Below, one piece after another: positions 41,709 to 53,552 of a stretch of DNA of 64,000 nt. The DNA lies in assembly GCA_030544215.1 (NCBI GenBank), contig JARZZO010000002.1, positions 62,270,150 to 62,334,149 on the forward strand. Reading direction: 5' to 3'. The stretch's first letter is position 1, and the number at the start of each line of letters is the position of its first letter. Below the pieces are notes generated by a model that had not been told where the DNA came from, ran no database searches, and worked only from the letters and a program-made list of their open reading frames with translations. Source of the stretch: Zantedeschia hybrid cultivar. Lineage: Eukaryota; Streptophyta; Magnoliopsida; Alismatales; Araceae. The position numbers and the translations under genes are program-made.

Positions 41709-43982
41709 TGTAAGGACAAAGGTTTCTGATCCGGTTATCGGGTCAATTTCTGGGTCGGATCCCCTAGTTTGGGCCCTGATGGGTCAGGGGAGTGCCATCT
41801 AAATGACGTCTAGGATGCACGACGCCTTTTGAACGGCGTCTTGCTGGGTGGACGCCATTTAGCTTGGTTGCTGTTGTGCCACGTAGGCGCCATGTGGGTG
41901 GGCTTCGGGCCGCGAGAGTACGGCCCCTGTCGTGTCGTCTGAACCGCGTCCTTGATGGACGACGCCATTCAGAGTATGACCATGGGTTGTCAGTGTACGG
42001 TGCCGATCTTGTCGTCTGAACGACGTCTTTGATAGGCGACGCGTTTCAGAGTCTCTGTCAGTACAGCCCGTCCTGTCAGCTGATAGGCGTCCATGCCGCA
42101 CGACGCGTTTTACCCAGTTTCTGGTTGACCCCGCGAACCCTCCTTCCTTCCCCTCACTTTCTCCTCCCTCTTCTCTCTCCTCTCTTCCCCGGCGGCTCCA
42201 GCGATCCCTCTTCCCCCTCCTTCTTTTACTCCCACCATTTCATCTCTCCCTCCACTCCATCGACCTCCTAACTCCCACCACTACCACCACCACCTCCTCC
42301 GCGGCGTTTTCTCTCCGAACGGCGGCCGACGTCCCGGTGGAGTAACGACGTCCTCGGCGGTACCGGCGGCGGCGTAGGGGAGAGACGGGTTGGCGGCTTG
42401 GAGGAGTTCGAGTAACCGATAGGGTGACGATTCCCACTGTATTTCATTAAAAACCATGTTTTCCCTCTTTGAAGCATGTATGTTTTCCCGCTTTGAAGCA
42501 TGTTTAGGGGTGTTTCTAGGGTGAAAACGCTAAATGCATGAAATGAGAAATTGGGTGTTCTAATGGGTAGTTAGGTTCTCCTCCTTCTCCTCTATGCTTT
42601 GTGGCTTTTTTGTGCGTTTTGGGGGAGAAATCCCAACTTTTGGATTGGGGGAAGCAGAGGGGAGAACCTGTCTGTCAGGACTGAATGGCGTCGGGGGACA
42701 AGGACGCCTTTTAGAAAGGCGGCTCCCACCCACGACGCGATTTAACCCCGTTAATAGACTCTGTCTCTGGACTGACAAGCGTCCAGGGACAGCGACGCCT
42801 TTTCAAAAAGGCGACTTGCGTGAACGACGCATTTTAGTGTAAATCAACCGTAGCCTATCCCTGCTTCTGTCGCTGTCAGGCGACGAGGGACAGCGACACA
42901 TTTTAAAAGGCGGCTACCTGTGACGACGTGTTTTACGCAAGGTTCTGAGGCCGAGTTTTTATGAACCAGTTTAGGAAGCTTGAATGGCGTCGGCCTTGGG
43001 CGACGCGATTCAAGACAGAATCACACTAATTCATGCTATTAATATGTGTTTACACTGTTAGATAGTTTGTACTCGAGGATGAGGATTTCTATGTGACCGG
43101 ATCGCACCGTGTTGTGTTTCGTGCGACCGTGGACCTAGAGTGACAGGTGTAGCGCCCTGTGTTGGTGTGGGGGAGCACACAATGCCGGTGGGAGCAGTGG
43201 CGGGGTGACGCCTAGTGAGAGAGGGTCACCTGGTGAACCTCGGTGTTAGCTAGTACCGGTGTCGGAGAGGTACCTGTGAAGTGTCACTCGTGCTGGGGGA
43301 AGGAGTAACCACCTGAGCCAGTTGGACCGGAGTAGCTAGCGTTCTATCCGAGGGGTTACTGTTTGGTCTCCGCGGGTCGGTGTTTCCCACTTTCGGTTGT
43401 GTGGTTGGCGTGTTTTGTCGAGACGTTGGTTGTAGGCTCCCTAGTAGAATGGTTTCAGAGATATGCGTGTTACATTTCGAATGCATGTTATTTATATCGA
43501 GATTGGGGAGTAGTAATTACTGCTTTACTTGCTTACTTTACCTTTAGATGTGTTACTGCACTTGTGGGTGTGTAAGTGGGCAGTGGGGATCGAAGGATCC
43601 CTACTGAGTCTTTTCGTTGAGACTCACCTCTGCGGTTTTCAGGTGAGGGTTCTAGGCAGACTTAGCGAGGAGAGTATTGCTTAGAGTTGCGCACCAGCAG
43701 CTGTTACTCCGGGGTATGCCCCGACGTACTTGTTATTTTATTTTTGGCCTGTACGCTTAATTATTTCTTTACAGTTGGAGTATGTAATTATTTGCCGTGT
43801 CGATTCGCATTGTAATAATTTTTAATTCTTGCACTTTCATTTCAATTCAATGCGATGTGAATTTTCAGCTTCGTTTATTATTTATTTCCGAGACTTATCT
43901 AGATCCTGGTTTGGTTCCAAATTAATAATTCGGTACCCATTTAGAAATCGGATCCCCGATTATAGGGTGGCGGGTCGTTATA
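41709..43982 (+). repeat. 3' LTR of element B
   Basis: It is 2,274 bp, TGTAAGGACAAAGG...GTCGTTATA, followed by CTTTG (43983-43987). It shares the TTATA end with the 5' LTR. Confidence 0.93.
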
Positions 43983-43987
43983 CTTTG

Positions 43988-44036
43988 CAAGTGTGCCACG
44001 CGGGCAAGCATAGGGACGCATGTGTACGGCCCCGGT
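43988..44036 (+). repeat. LTR L1, segment 2 of 3
   Basis: A 49-base island of L1 between the end of element B and the start of element C. It ends GGCCCCGGT, the first copy of the C target duplication. Confidence 0.8.
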
Positions 44037-46405
44037 TGTAAGGACTGAGGTTTCGGGTTCTGTATTCGGGTCGATTTCGGGTCTGATCCCCTGGTTTGGA
44101 CCCTGAGGAGTCTTGAGAGCTTCTTTTGAATGACGTCTGCCCCTCACGACGCCTTTCGAACGGCGTCTTTCTGGGTGGACGCCATTTAGGTTTGTCGCCA
44201 TTACGCCACGTGGGCGGGTTTCGGGCCGCAACAGTACGGCCCCTGTCTTGTCGTCTGAACGGCGTCCGTGATGGACGACGCCATTCAGACTGCGACCCTG
44301 CGATGTCAGTGTACGGTGCCGGTCATATCATCTGAACGGCGTCTATGGTGAGCGACGCGTTTCAGAGCTTATGTCAGTACGGCCCGTCCTGTCATCTGAT
44401 TGGCGTCTTTCTTGGACGACGCGTTTTACCCTGTTTAGGATTGACCCCGCGAGCCTTCCCTTCTTTCCCTCATTCTCACCCTCTCACTCTCTCTCCTCAC
44501 CCTCTCCACCCTCCGACCCCCCCTCTCTTCCCCTTTCCTTTCCCCTTCTTCGTCTTCCACCACTCCACTACCTCTCTACCTCTCACCACTGCCACCACCA
44601 CTTTCTTTGCGGTGTTCCATTCTCTGGGCGGCGGCCGACGTCCCGGCAGAGTGGCGGCGTCCTCGGAGTACCGGCGGCGGTCTGCGGTGCGACAGTTTGG
44701 CGGCGGAGCCAGGAGGAGTTCGAGAATCGGTAGGGTGACGATTCCTGTAGTGTTTCATTTCAAAACCCATGTTTTCCCGCCTTTATGCACGATGCGTGCA
44801 GGGGATTCTTGGGTAGAACAAGCATGTTTAGGGTTTTTCTTAATGAAATGGTCCTGTTTGTGAATGTGGAATTATGGGGTTTACATGATAGTTTGGTTTT
44901 CTCTCTTCCTCTTTTGTTTTGGTGTCTTTGGGGCGTTTTGGGGTGGAAAGGGAGAACCCTCGGGTAGAGCCGAGGAACCAGGTTTCTGGCGTTAAATGAC
45001 GTCGTGCCTGGACGATGCCATTTAGAATGGCGACGGGCCAGCACGACGCCATTTAAGCAGAAATCGTCCCATTTGAGGTTCTGTCAGTCTGGGGTTCTGG
45101 CGCTAAATGACGTCTTGTCTGGACGACGCCATTTCGAATGGCGACTGGCCAGCACGACGCCATTTATGCAGGAATCACCCCGATTAAGGTTTCTGCAAGT
45201 TTTGGGTTCTGTTGTGAATGGTGTCTGAGGACAACGACGCCTTTCTAAAAGGCGGCTTCCCAGGACGACGCGTTTTGGGCCATAGCTAAGGCCGAGAATT
45301 TACATGAACCAATTTAGGAGGCTTGAATGGCGTCAGCCTCGGGCGACGCAATTCAAGACAGAACCATACTAATCCATGCCATTAAGATGTGTTTACACTG
45401 TTAGATAGTTGGTTAATTGCATGCTTTAAATGTACTCAATGATGATGGATTCCTTGTGACCAGATCGCACTACGAGACGATTCGTGCGACCGTGGACTTC
45501 TCACATGACCGGATCGCACTGTGCCGTGTTTTGTGTTACTGTGGACCTAGAGTGACAGTTGTAGCGCTTTGTCACCCTGTGTCGGTGTGGTTGGGACACA
45601 GCGCCGGTGGGAGCAGTGGCGGGGTGACGCCTAGTGAGAGAGGGTCACCTGGTGATCCCCGGGGTTAGCTTGTACCGGTGTCGGAGTGGTACCTGTGAAG
45701 TGTCACTCGTGCTGGGGGAAGGAGTAAGCACCTGAGCCAGTTGGGTCGGAGTAGCTAGCGTGCTATCCGAGGGGTTACTGTTTGGTCTCAGCGGGTCGGT
45801 GTTTCCCACCTACGTTTGTGTGGTTTGCGTGTTTTGACGAGACACTAGTTGTGGGTTCCCAGGTATATTAGTGATTAGAAATATGCATGTTAAATATATA
45901 TCGAATTCATGTGATTCATATCGAGATTTAGGAGTAGTAATTATTGCTTTACTTGTTTACTGTACCTTCAGCTGTGACTTACACTTGTGGGTGTGTGAGT
46001 GGGCAGTGGGAATCGAAGGATCCCTACTGAGTCTTTTCGTTGAGACTCACTCCTGCGGTTTTCAGGTGAGGGTTCCAGGCAGACTTAGCGAGGTGTGTAC
46101 TGTTGTGAGTCGCGCGCCGTCAGCTGTTGTTCCGGGATATGCCCCGACGTAGTTGTTATCTTTATTTCTGGCCTGTACGTTTAATTATTTCTTTCTGTTG
46201 AAATATGTAATTATTTGCTGTATCGAGTCGCATTGTAATAACTTTTAATTCCTACATTTTCCTTTCAATTCAATGCGATGTGAATGTTTAGCTTAGTTTA
46301 TTGTTTATTTTCCAGATTTACTTAGATCCTAGTTTGGTTCAAAATTAATGATTCGGTACCCATTTAGTAATTGGATCCCCGATTATAGGGTGGCGGGTCG
46401 TTACA
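44037..46405 (+). repeat. 5' LTR of element C
   Basis: It is 2,369 bp. The hairpin train spans about 44120-44430 and 44990-45355. The unit at 45135-45165 is single here and double in the 3' LTR. The 172-residue frame at 44345-44863 is also open in the 3' LTR but is low-complexity (CT-rich DNA) and not counted as a gene. Confidence 0.94.
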
Positions 46406-46407
46406 GT

Positions 46408-46419
46408 TGGTATCAGAGC
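46408..46419 (+). promoter_or_regulatory. Primer-binding site of element C
   Basis: TGGTATCAGAGC, two bases after the LTR end, complementary to the 3' end of initiator tRNA-Met. Confidence 0.93.
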
Positions 46420-46562
46420 ATTCGGTCTGGCAAATAAATGAATAACTAAGTTAAATGTCGTAAGTCTGGCAAATAATTACATTATCCCGTATAGGCATGG
46501 CGGTAGTATAGGTTTTAGGATTCTAATTAGAACTTTTCGATTTCGTGGTTATAGGCGACTAG

Positions 46563-48068
46563 ATGGCTCCTAGGAAGAGGATGCCGGTTATTAGAGAGCG
46601 GGGAGGTGTCCCTAGTGGATCTGAGGCCGGTAGGCCGAGTGTAGAGCAGTTCATGGAGGCTATGATGGACACGATGGCTAGATATCAGACTCGAGACCCT
46701 AGTGAGAGTTCCAGTGCTCGGGGAGGGTCTTCAGCTACAGTAGAGAGATTCCTGAAGCTGAGGCCGCCTCATTTCACCGGTCGTCCCGACCCTGATGAGG
46801 CTGTTCACTAGTTGAGGGAGATGGAGAAGACTTTTGATACTATGGATTGTGCGGCAGTTGAGAGGACTCCGTTGGCAACCTTCATGTTGAAGGATAGTGC
46901 CTATGATTGGTGGACCACTTTGAAGAGTTTGTCATATGCGGATAGGAGCCTCAGGGAGATTTCATGGGAGACTTTTGTGAAGGAATTCAATGCGCAGTTT
47001 TTCCGTAGGCATGTCCAGAGGGCCAAGGAAAGGGAATTTATGGAGCTGACTCAGGGGAGTATGACAGTACTCGAGTACCAGGCGAAGTTTGTTTCGTTTG
47101 GGAGGTTTGTGCCTTTCATTTCAGGGGATGAGGAGCGTCGGACTGAGAGGTTTGTGGATGGACTGAGGCCCAGTTTGAGGAACTTTGTGGCATCTTACTG
47201 TTGTACAGATTTGACATCGGCGGTTAGGTGTGCAGCAGTAGTGGAGGCACAGTAGAATCAGTCAGCCCGGGAGAGAGGACTGACTACTCAGGGACCAGCT
47301 CGTGGCAGGGGAAAGGCAGCGGCAATAGCTCCTTCGTCCAGATCGGGATCGTCGTCACTCGGCTCCAGATTCAGGAGATTCTTTCGAGGCAGTGGCAGCA
47401 GTAGTGGCAGCAACGGTAGTAGCAGACCCAGGCAGGATCAGCAGAGCCAGTTGGTGTCCAGCGCTCGGCAGGAGACAGCTCAGAGGCTTCCAGCAGTTTG
47501 TCAGCATTGTGGTGGTACTCATGGTGGGACTCAGTGTCCTGCTTTTTCCGGGAGATGATATACTTGTGGCCAACAGGGCCACGTGGCGAGGTTTTGCCCG
47601 CAGGGGCGTGGTCAGAGGCAAGGGCCAGGTGATCAGAAGAAGCCGAGGACCCAGGGGAGAGTGCTAGCTATCACCAGGAAGGAGGCTCGTGCGTCCAACT
47701 TGGTGGAAGGTACACTTTCTGTCATTGGGAACTCTGCACATGTGCTAATTGATTCGGGTGCTTTGCATTCTTTCATTTCTGAGTAGTTCATAGATGTTCT
47801 TTATGCACCTACTGATGAGCTATCTGATGGATTGATGGTAGAAGTTCCTTCTGGGGATTTCATGTTATCTTATAATTGTTTGAGGGATATTTCCTTGACC
47901 ATTGAGAGCCATGAGTTACCTGCCCAGTTGGTTGTACTTGCTATTCGTGACTTTGATATCATCCTAGGCATGGACTGGTTGGAGACTTATTATGCTGAGG
48001 TGGATTGCCACAGGAAGAGAGTACGTTTCTCTATTCCGGACATCCCGACCATACTTCCAAGGTATTAG
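46563..48068 (+). pseudogene. Element C gag-protease
   Basis: It starts at ATG 46563 (MAPRKRMPVI). One frame runs to 48068 with TAG stops at 46809-46811 and 47253-47255, a TGA replacing the first zinc-knuckle cysteine near 47558, and a stop at 47785-47787. The capsid core (FLKLRPPHFTGRPDPDEAVH, SAYDWWTTL) is followed by a G/S-rich basic linker, the knuckle remainder (YTCGQQGHVARFC) and the retropepsin site LIDSGALHSFISE. A small deletion near 48050 shifts the frame into that of RT. Compared with B the missing W, Q and C codons all turned into stops by single changes. Confidence 0.92.
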
Positions 48069-49665
48069 ACTCTCTTCTCGAGGTATTCTTATTTCTGCCT
48101 TTAAGGCCCAGAGGTTGCTTGTTGATGGTTGCGAGGCCTTCCTTGCCTCTGTCGTTCTAGCTGATGTTAGTAGAAGTTCCAGGCCTTGGGAGGTGCCTGT
48201 GGTGTGTGACTTTGTAGATGTGTTTCCTGAGGATTTTCCTGGCCTTCCTCCTCAGCGAGAGGTTGAGTTTACTATTGAGCTTGCACCAGGTACGGCGCCC
48301 CTGTCTAAGGCCCCGTATCGGATGGCGCCAGCCAAACTCGCTGAGTTGAAGGCGCAGTTGCAGGAGTTGCTGGATAAGGGTTTCATTCGTCCCAGTACTT
48401 CTCCGTGGGGTGCTCCAGTTCTATTTGTCAGGAAGAAGGATGGTTCTCTGAGGTTGTTCATTGATTATAGACAGTTGAACCAGGTGACGATAAAGAATAA
48501 GTACCCACTCTCGAGGATCGATGATTTGATGGATCAGCTGCAGTCTGCGAAGGTGTTTTCAAAGATTGACTTGAGATCAGGGTATTATCAGATGAGGATC
48601 CGTGAGAGTGATATTAGTAAGACGGCTTTTAGGACTCGGTATGGACATTATGAGTTTTTGGTTATGCCTTTTGCCTTGACCAATGCTCCGGCGGCTTTTA
48701 TGGATTTAATGAACTGGGTCTTCAGGGCCTATCTGGATCAGTTTGTGGTTGTATTTGTGGATGATATTTTGATATACTCTTCTTCTGAGGAAGAGCATGC
48801 CACACATCTTTAGATGGTATTGTAGGTTCTGAGAGAGCACCAACTCTATGCCAACTTTAGTAAGTGTGAATTCTGGTTAGACAAGGTGCACTTCCTGGGG
48901 CATGTCATTTCTGGAGAGGGCATCACAGTGGATCCAACCAAGATTGAGGCAGTGATGGATTGGAGCAGGCCAACAACTGTGACTGAAATCAGGAGCTTCT
49001 TGGGGCTAGCAGGTTATTACAGGCGGTTTGTCCAGGGGTTTTCTTCGATAGCGGCCCCCTTGTCGTGGTTGACTTGTAAGGGAGTTCGTTATGAGTGGAC
49101 CGAGGAGTGTGAGCGGAGTTTCATTGAGTTGAAGACTCGCCTCACTTCGGCTCTTGTGTTGGTGATTCCATCAGGTTCAGGTGGGTTTGTAGTTTATTCA
49201 GATGCATCACGTCGAGATTTGGGTGCAGTTCTAATGCAACATGGTAGGGTCGTGGCCTATGCTTCTAGACAGCTGAAGAAGCATGAAGAGAACAATCCTA
49301 CCCATAACTTAGAATTGGCAGCTGTAGTTTTTGCACTGAAGATCTGGAGACATTATTTGTATGGAGAGAAATTTCAGGTTTTTACTGATCAAAAGAGCCT
49401 GAAGTATGTGTTCACTCAGAGGGATCTGAATTTGAGGCAGCGTAGGTGGATGGAATTCATTAAGGATTATGACCTCGACCTTTCTTATCATCCAGGCAAG
49501 GCGAATGTGGTGGCAGACGCCTTGAGTCGGAAGACGGTCACGTCATACCTTATGATTCGAGAATGGAGATTATTTGAGCAGGTTGTGGAATCTTCGTTTC
49601 GGGTTCCACTTGAGGATGATAGAGCCGTGTTGGCCAGCTTGACTGTGAGGCCAGGTATACTGTGA
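47992..49665 (+). pseudogene. Element C reverse transcriptase-RNase H
   Basis: One frame has stops at 48811-48813 and near 48824. RT words: RKKDGSLRLFIDYRQLNQ, LRSGYYQ, MPFALTNAPAAF (alanine where glycine is usual), FVDDILIYS. The thumb and connection (HFLGHVISGEGI, EIRSFLGLAGYYRRF) lead to RNase H (VVYSDASRRDLG, YASRQLKKHE, NLELAAVVFALKIWRHYLYG, DQKSLKYVF, GKANVVADALSRK). The frame closes at 49665 where a few bases are missing relative to B. The enzyme would copy element RNA into DNA in the virus-like particle. Confidence 0.93.
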
Positions 49666-51059
49666 TTGAGGCTCAGAGGGTAGATGTAGAGTTACCGCAG
49701 ATTCTCCAGAGACTTGAGGTGGAGTTGTGGGATGACGGTACAGTCAAGTTTAGGGGCAGACTCTATGTTCCGGCCGAAGAGGACGTGCGCAGGAGTGTCC
49801 TTGATGAGGCGCACCGTTCTAGATATGCAGTACATCCCGGGACAACTAAGATATATCATTGTTTGAGAAGGCACTTTTGTTGGCCTGGTATGAAGAAGGA
49901 TGTGGCTGAGTATGTGGCTAGGTGCTTGACTTGTCAGCTGGTTAAGGCCGAACATCAGAGACCAGGAGGGTTGTTGCAACCCTTACCGATCCCGGAATGG
50001 AAATGGGAACATGTGACTATGGACTTTGTGATGGGATTACCTGTATCCCCTAGCAAAAGGGACGCAATCTGAGTTATTGTTGATCGGCTGACCAAGTTGG
50101 CACACTTCCTAGCTATTAGGAAGGACTGGTCAGTCGGTAAGTTGGCTAAGTTGTTTGTAGATCGGATCATCTCTCTGCACGGGGTGCCTTTATCCATCGT
50201 ATCAGACCGGGATCCAAGGTTTACTTCTAAGTTCTGGAAGAGTTTTCAGAAGGTCCTGGGCACGCAGTTGGCCTTCAGCTTGGCCTATCATCCCGAGACT
50301 GATGGGCAGTCAGAAAGGAATATTCAGACTCTAGAGGATATGCTCAGGGCATGTTGCTTAGACTGGGGAGGTTCTTGGGAGCAGCATTTACCTACGGTGG
50401 AGTTTTCCTACAACAACAGTTATCATTCTAGTATCGGCATGGTGCCTTAAGAGGCTTTGTATGGGCGGCCGTGTCGATCCCCGGTGTGTTGGTCCGAGAT
50501 TGGCGAGAGGAAGATAGCAAGGCCAAAGTTGGTACAGCAGTGTGCTGAGGTTGCCAGAGTGGTACAGCAGAGATTGTTTGCAGCTCAGAGCAAACAGAAG
50601 AGTTATGCCGACATCCGGAGGAGACCGCTTGAGCTTGTGGTAGGGGACCACGTGTTCCTCCGAGTCTCACCTTCCAAAGGTGTGATGAGATTTGGGAAGT
50701 GAGGTAAGCTGAGCCCGCGTTACATTGGGCCTTTTCCCATTCTTGCTCGAATTGGGGAAGCAGCGTATCAGCTAGCCTTGCCGCCCAGTCTTGCAGGGGT
50801 GCACGATGTGTTCCATGTTTCTTTGCTGAGGAAATATGTTCAGGACCCATCTCATATTCTAGATTTTTCAGAGTTGGAGGTCACTGAGGACTTGTCCTTT
50901 CCAGAGTTTCCAGTGCGTATTGAGGATCGCATAGAGCAGGTCCTTCGGAATAAGGTTGTACCTCTGGTTAAGGTAATTTGGCAGTACCGCTCCGGGGGCG
51001 AGGCAACATGGGAGCACGAGGACGAGATGCAGGAGCAATTTCCCTTCCTTTTTTCGTGA
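49662..51059 (+). pseudogene. Element C integrase with C-terminal chromodomain
   Basis: One frame has stops at 50070-50072 (tryptophan expected), 50448-50450 and 50700-50702. The zinc finger (HPGTTKIYH ... CLTCQ) is followed by catalytic words TMDFVMGLP, SIVSDRDPRF and DGQSER, giving the D, D, E triad. The GPF-type module (SPRYIGPFPI, HDVFHVSLLRKY) precedes the chromodomain (FPVRIEDRIEQVLRN, VKVIWQYRSGGEATWEHE). The product ends at 51059, 76 bases before the polypurine tract. The extreme C-terminal chromodomain is diagnostic for Tekay/Del-type chromoviruses. Confidence 0.93.
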
Positions 51060-51135
51060 GTTCCCTTGTGAGCTTGTATCTCTATGTTTTGACCTCGTTA
51101 ATTCTAACAGGCAATTTCGGGGACGAAATTCTTTT

Positions 51136-51147
51136 AAGGGGGGAGAA
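51136..51147 (+). promoter_or_regulatory. Polypurine tract of element C
   Basis: AAGGGGGGAGAA directly before the 3' LTR. Confidence 0.9.
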
Positions 51148-51235
51148 TGTAAGGACTGAGGTTTCAGGTTCTGTATTCGGGTCGATTTCGGGTCTGATCC
51201 CCTGGTTTGGACCCTGAGGAGTCTTGAGAGCTTCT

Positions 51236-52500
51236 TTTGAATGACCTCTGCCCCGTACGACGCCTTTCGAATGGCGTCTTTCTGGGTGGACGCCATTTAG
51301 GTTTGTCGCCATTGCGCCACGTGGGCGGGTTTCGGGCCGCGAGAGTACGGCCACTGTCTTGTCGTCTGAATAGCGTTTCTGATGGACGACGCCATTCAGA
51401 CTGCGACCCTGCGATGTCAGTGTACAGTGCCGGTCTTGTCATCTGAATGGCGTCTATGGTGAGCGACGCGTTTCAGAGCTTCTGTCAGTACGGCCCGTCC
51501 TGTCATCTGATTGGCGTCTTTCTTGGACGACGCGTTTTACCCTGTTTAGGATTGACCCCGCGAGCCTTCCCTTCTTTCCCTCATTCTCACCCTCTCACTC
51601 TCTCTCCTCACCCTCTCCACCCTCCGACCCCCCCTCTCTTCCCCTTTCCTTTCCCCTTCTTCGTCTTCCACCACTCCACTACCTCTCTACCTCTCACCAC
51701 TGCCACCACCACTTTCTTTGCGGTGTTCCATTCTCTGGGCAGCGGCCGACGTCCCGGCAGAGTGGCGGCGTCCTCGGAGTACCGGCGGCGGTCTGCGGTG
51801 CGACAGTTTGGCGGCGGAGCCAGGAGGAGTTCGAGAATCGGTAGGGTGACGATTCCCGTAGTGTTTCATTTCAAAACCCATGTTTTCCCGCCTTTATGGA
51901 CGATGCATGCAGGGGATTCTTGCGTAGAACAAGCATGTTTAGGGTTTTTCTTAATGAAATGGTCCTGTTTGTGAATGTGGAATTATGGGGTTTACATGAT
52001 AGTTTGGTTTTCCCTCTTCCTCTTATGTTTTGGTGTCTTTGGGGCGTTTTGGGGTGGAAGGGGGAACCCTCGGGTAGAGCCGAGGAACCAGGTTTCTGGC
52101 GTTAAATGACGTCGTGCCTGGACGACGCCATTTAGAATGGCGACGGGCCAGCACGACGCCATTTAAGCAGAAATCGTCCCATTTGAGGTTCTGTCAACCT
52201 GGGGTTCTGGCGCTAAATGACGTCTTGCCTGGACGACGCCATTTCGAATGGCGACTGGCCAGCACGACGCCATTTCGAATGGCGACTGGCCAGCACGACG
52301 CCATTTAGGCAGGAATCACCCCGATTGAGGTTTCTGCAAGTTTCGGATTATGTTGTGAATGGTGTCTGAGGACAGCGACGCCTTTCTAAAAGGCTGCTTC
52401 CCAGGACGACGCGTTTTGGGCCATACCTGAGGCCGAGAATTTACATGAACCAGTTTAGGAGGCTTGAATAGCGTCGTCCTCGGACGACGCAATTCAAGAT
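51236..52500 (+). repeat. Hairpin train in the C 3' LTR
   Basis: Units seen directly include 51366-51399 (CTGAATAGCGTT / GACGCCATTCAG), 51443-51476 (CTGAATGGCGTC / GACGCGTTTCAG), 52103-52134 (TAAATGACGTCG / CGACGCCATTTA, one mismatch in 12) and the 31-bp tandem unit at 52245-52306. At least nine units occur in about 1.2 kb, in two blocks separated by the CT-rich segment. Left arms often contain TGACGTC, right arms GACGCC. Confidence 0.82.
52245..52306 (+). repeat. Tandem 31-bp hairpin unit (two copies)
   Basis: CGAATGGCGACTGGCCAGCA plus CGACGCCATTT, twice in perfect tandem. The 5' LTR has it once (45135-45165). Confidence 0.9.
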
Positions 52501-53552
52501 AGAACCACACTAATCCATGCCATTAAGATGTGTTTACACTGTTAGATAGTTGGTTAATTGCATGCTTTAAATGTACTCAATGATGATGGATTCCTTGTGA
52601 CCGGATCGCACTACGAGGCGTTTCGTGCGACCGTGGACTTCTCACGTGACCGGATCGCACTGTGCCGTGTTTTGTGTTACTGTGGACCTAGAGTGATAGT
52701 TGTAGCGCTTTGTCACCCTATGTCGGTGTGGTTGGGACATAGCGCCGGTGGGAGCAGTGGCGGGGTGACGCCTTGTAAGAGAGGGTCACCTGGTGAACCC
52801 CGGGGTTAGCTTGTACCGGTGTCGGAGTGGTACCTGTGAAGTGTCACTCGTGCTGGGGGAAGGAGTAACCACCTGAGCCAGTTGGGTCGGAGTAGCTAGC
52901 GTGCTATTCGAGGGGTTACTGTTTGGTCTCAGCGGGTCGGTGTTTCCCACCTTCGTTTGTGTGGTTGGAGTGTTTTGACGAAACACTGGTTGTGGGTTCC
53001 CTGGTAGATTAGTGATTAGAAATATGCATGTTAAATATATATCGAATGCATGTGATTCATATCGAGATTTAGGAGTAGTAATTACTGGTTTACTTGTTTA
53101 CTGTACCTTCAGCTGTGACTTACACTTGTGGGTGTGTGAGTGGTTAGTGGGGATCGAAGGATCCCTACTGAGTCTTTTCGTTGAGACTCACCCTTGCGGT
53201 TTTCAGGTGAGGGTTCCAGGCAGACTTAGCGAGGTGTGTACTGTTGTGAGTCGCGCGCCGTCAGCTGTAGTTTCGGGGTATTCCCCGACGTAGTTGTTAT
53301 CTTTATTTCTGGCCTGTACGTTTAATTATTTCTTTTCTGTTGGAGTATGTAATTATTTGTTGTATCTAGTCGCATTGTAATAACTTTTAATTCCTGCATT
53401 TCCCTTTCAATTCAATGCGATGTGAATGTTTAGCTTAGTTTATTGTTTATTTCTCAGACTTACCTAGATCCTGGTTTGGTTCCAAATTAATGATTCGGTA
53501 CCCATTTAGGAATCGGATCCCCGATTATAGGGTGGTGGGTCGTTACACCGGT

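Larger units (their letters stand above)
5072..43982 (+). mobile_element. Element B: Tekay/Del-type Ty3/gypsy chromovirus, interrupted twice
   Basis: The outer boundaries are 5' LTR 5072-7359 and 3' LTR 41709-43982. They are flanked by perfect 5-bp duplications CTTTG (5067-5071 and 43983-43987) inside L1. A tRNA-iMet primer-binding site follows the 5' LTR and a purine tract precedes the 3' LTR. The coding part is Gag, zinc knuckle, protease, RT, RNase H, integrase and chromodomain. It is cut in gag by the copia element (8443-35379) and at the protease-RT junction by solo LTR J (36187-38884). Without these inserts it would be about 9.3 kb, a normal size for the clade. Both LTRs end in TTATA rather than the TTACA seen in C. 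Confidence 0.93.
44037..53547 (+). mobile_element. Element C: complete but degenerate Tekay/Del-type chromovirus
   Basis: It is 9,511 bp. The LTRs 44037-46405 and 51148-53547 both run TGTAAGGACTGAGG...TTACA. Perfect duplications CCGGT are at 44032-44036 and 53548-53552. The primer-binding site, polypurine tract and all coding domains are present in the standard order. The coding region has two frameshifts and about eight to ten stops, most explained by C-to-T or G-to-A changes. By eye the LTRs agree at roughly 95% over their first 260 bases. It is the only uninterrupted element in the window and gives the reference for B, D and J. Confidence 0.95.
51148..53547 (+). repeat. 3' LTR of element C
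   Basis: It is 2,400 bp, 31 bp longer than the 5' LTR, equal to one extra hairpin unit at 52245-52306. Followed by CCGGT. Confidence 0.94.

Noticed and set aside
44345..44863. 172-residue frame present in both LTRs of C (also 51447-51974)
   Set aside because: Shared only because LTRs are copies of each other; the middle is CT-rich low-complexity and there is no recognisable domain.
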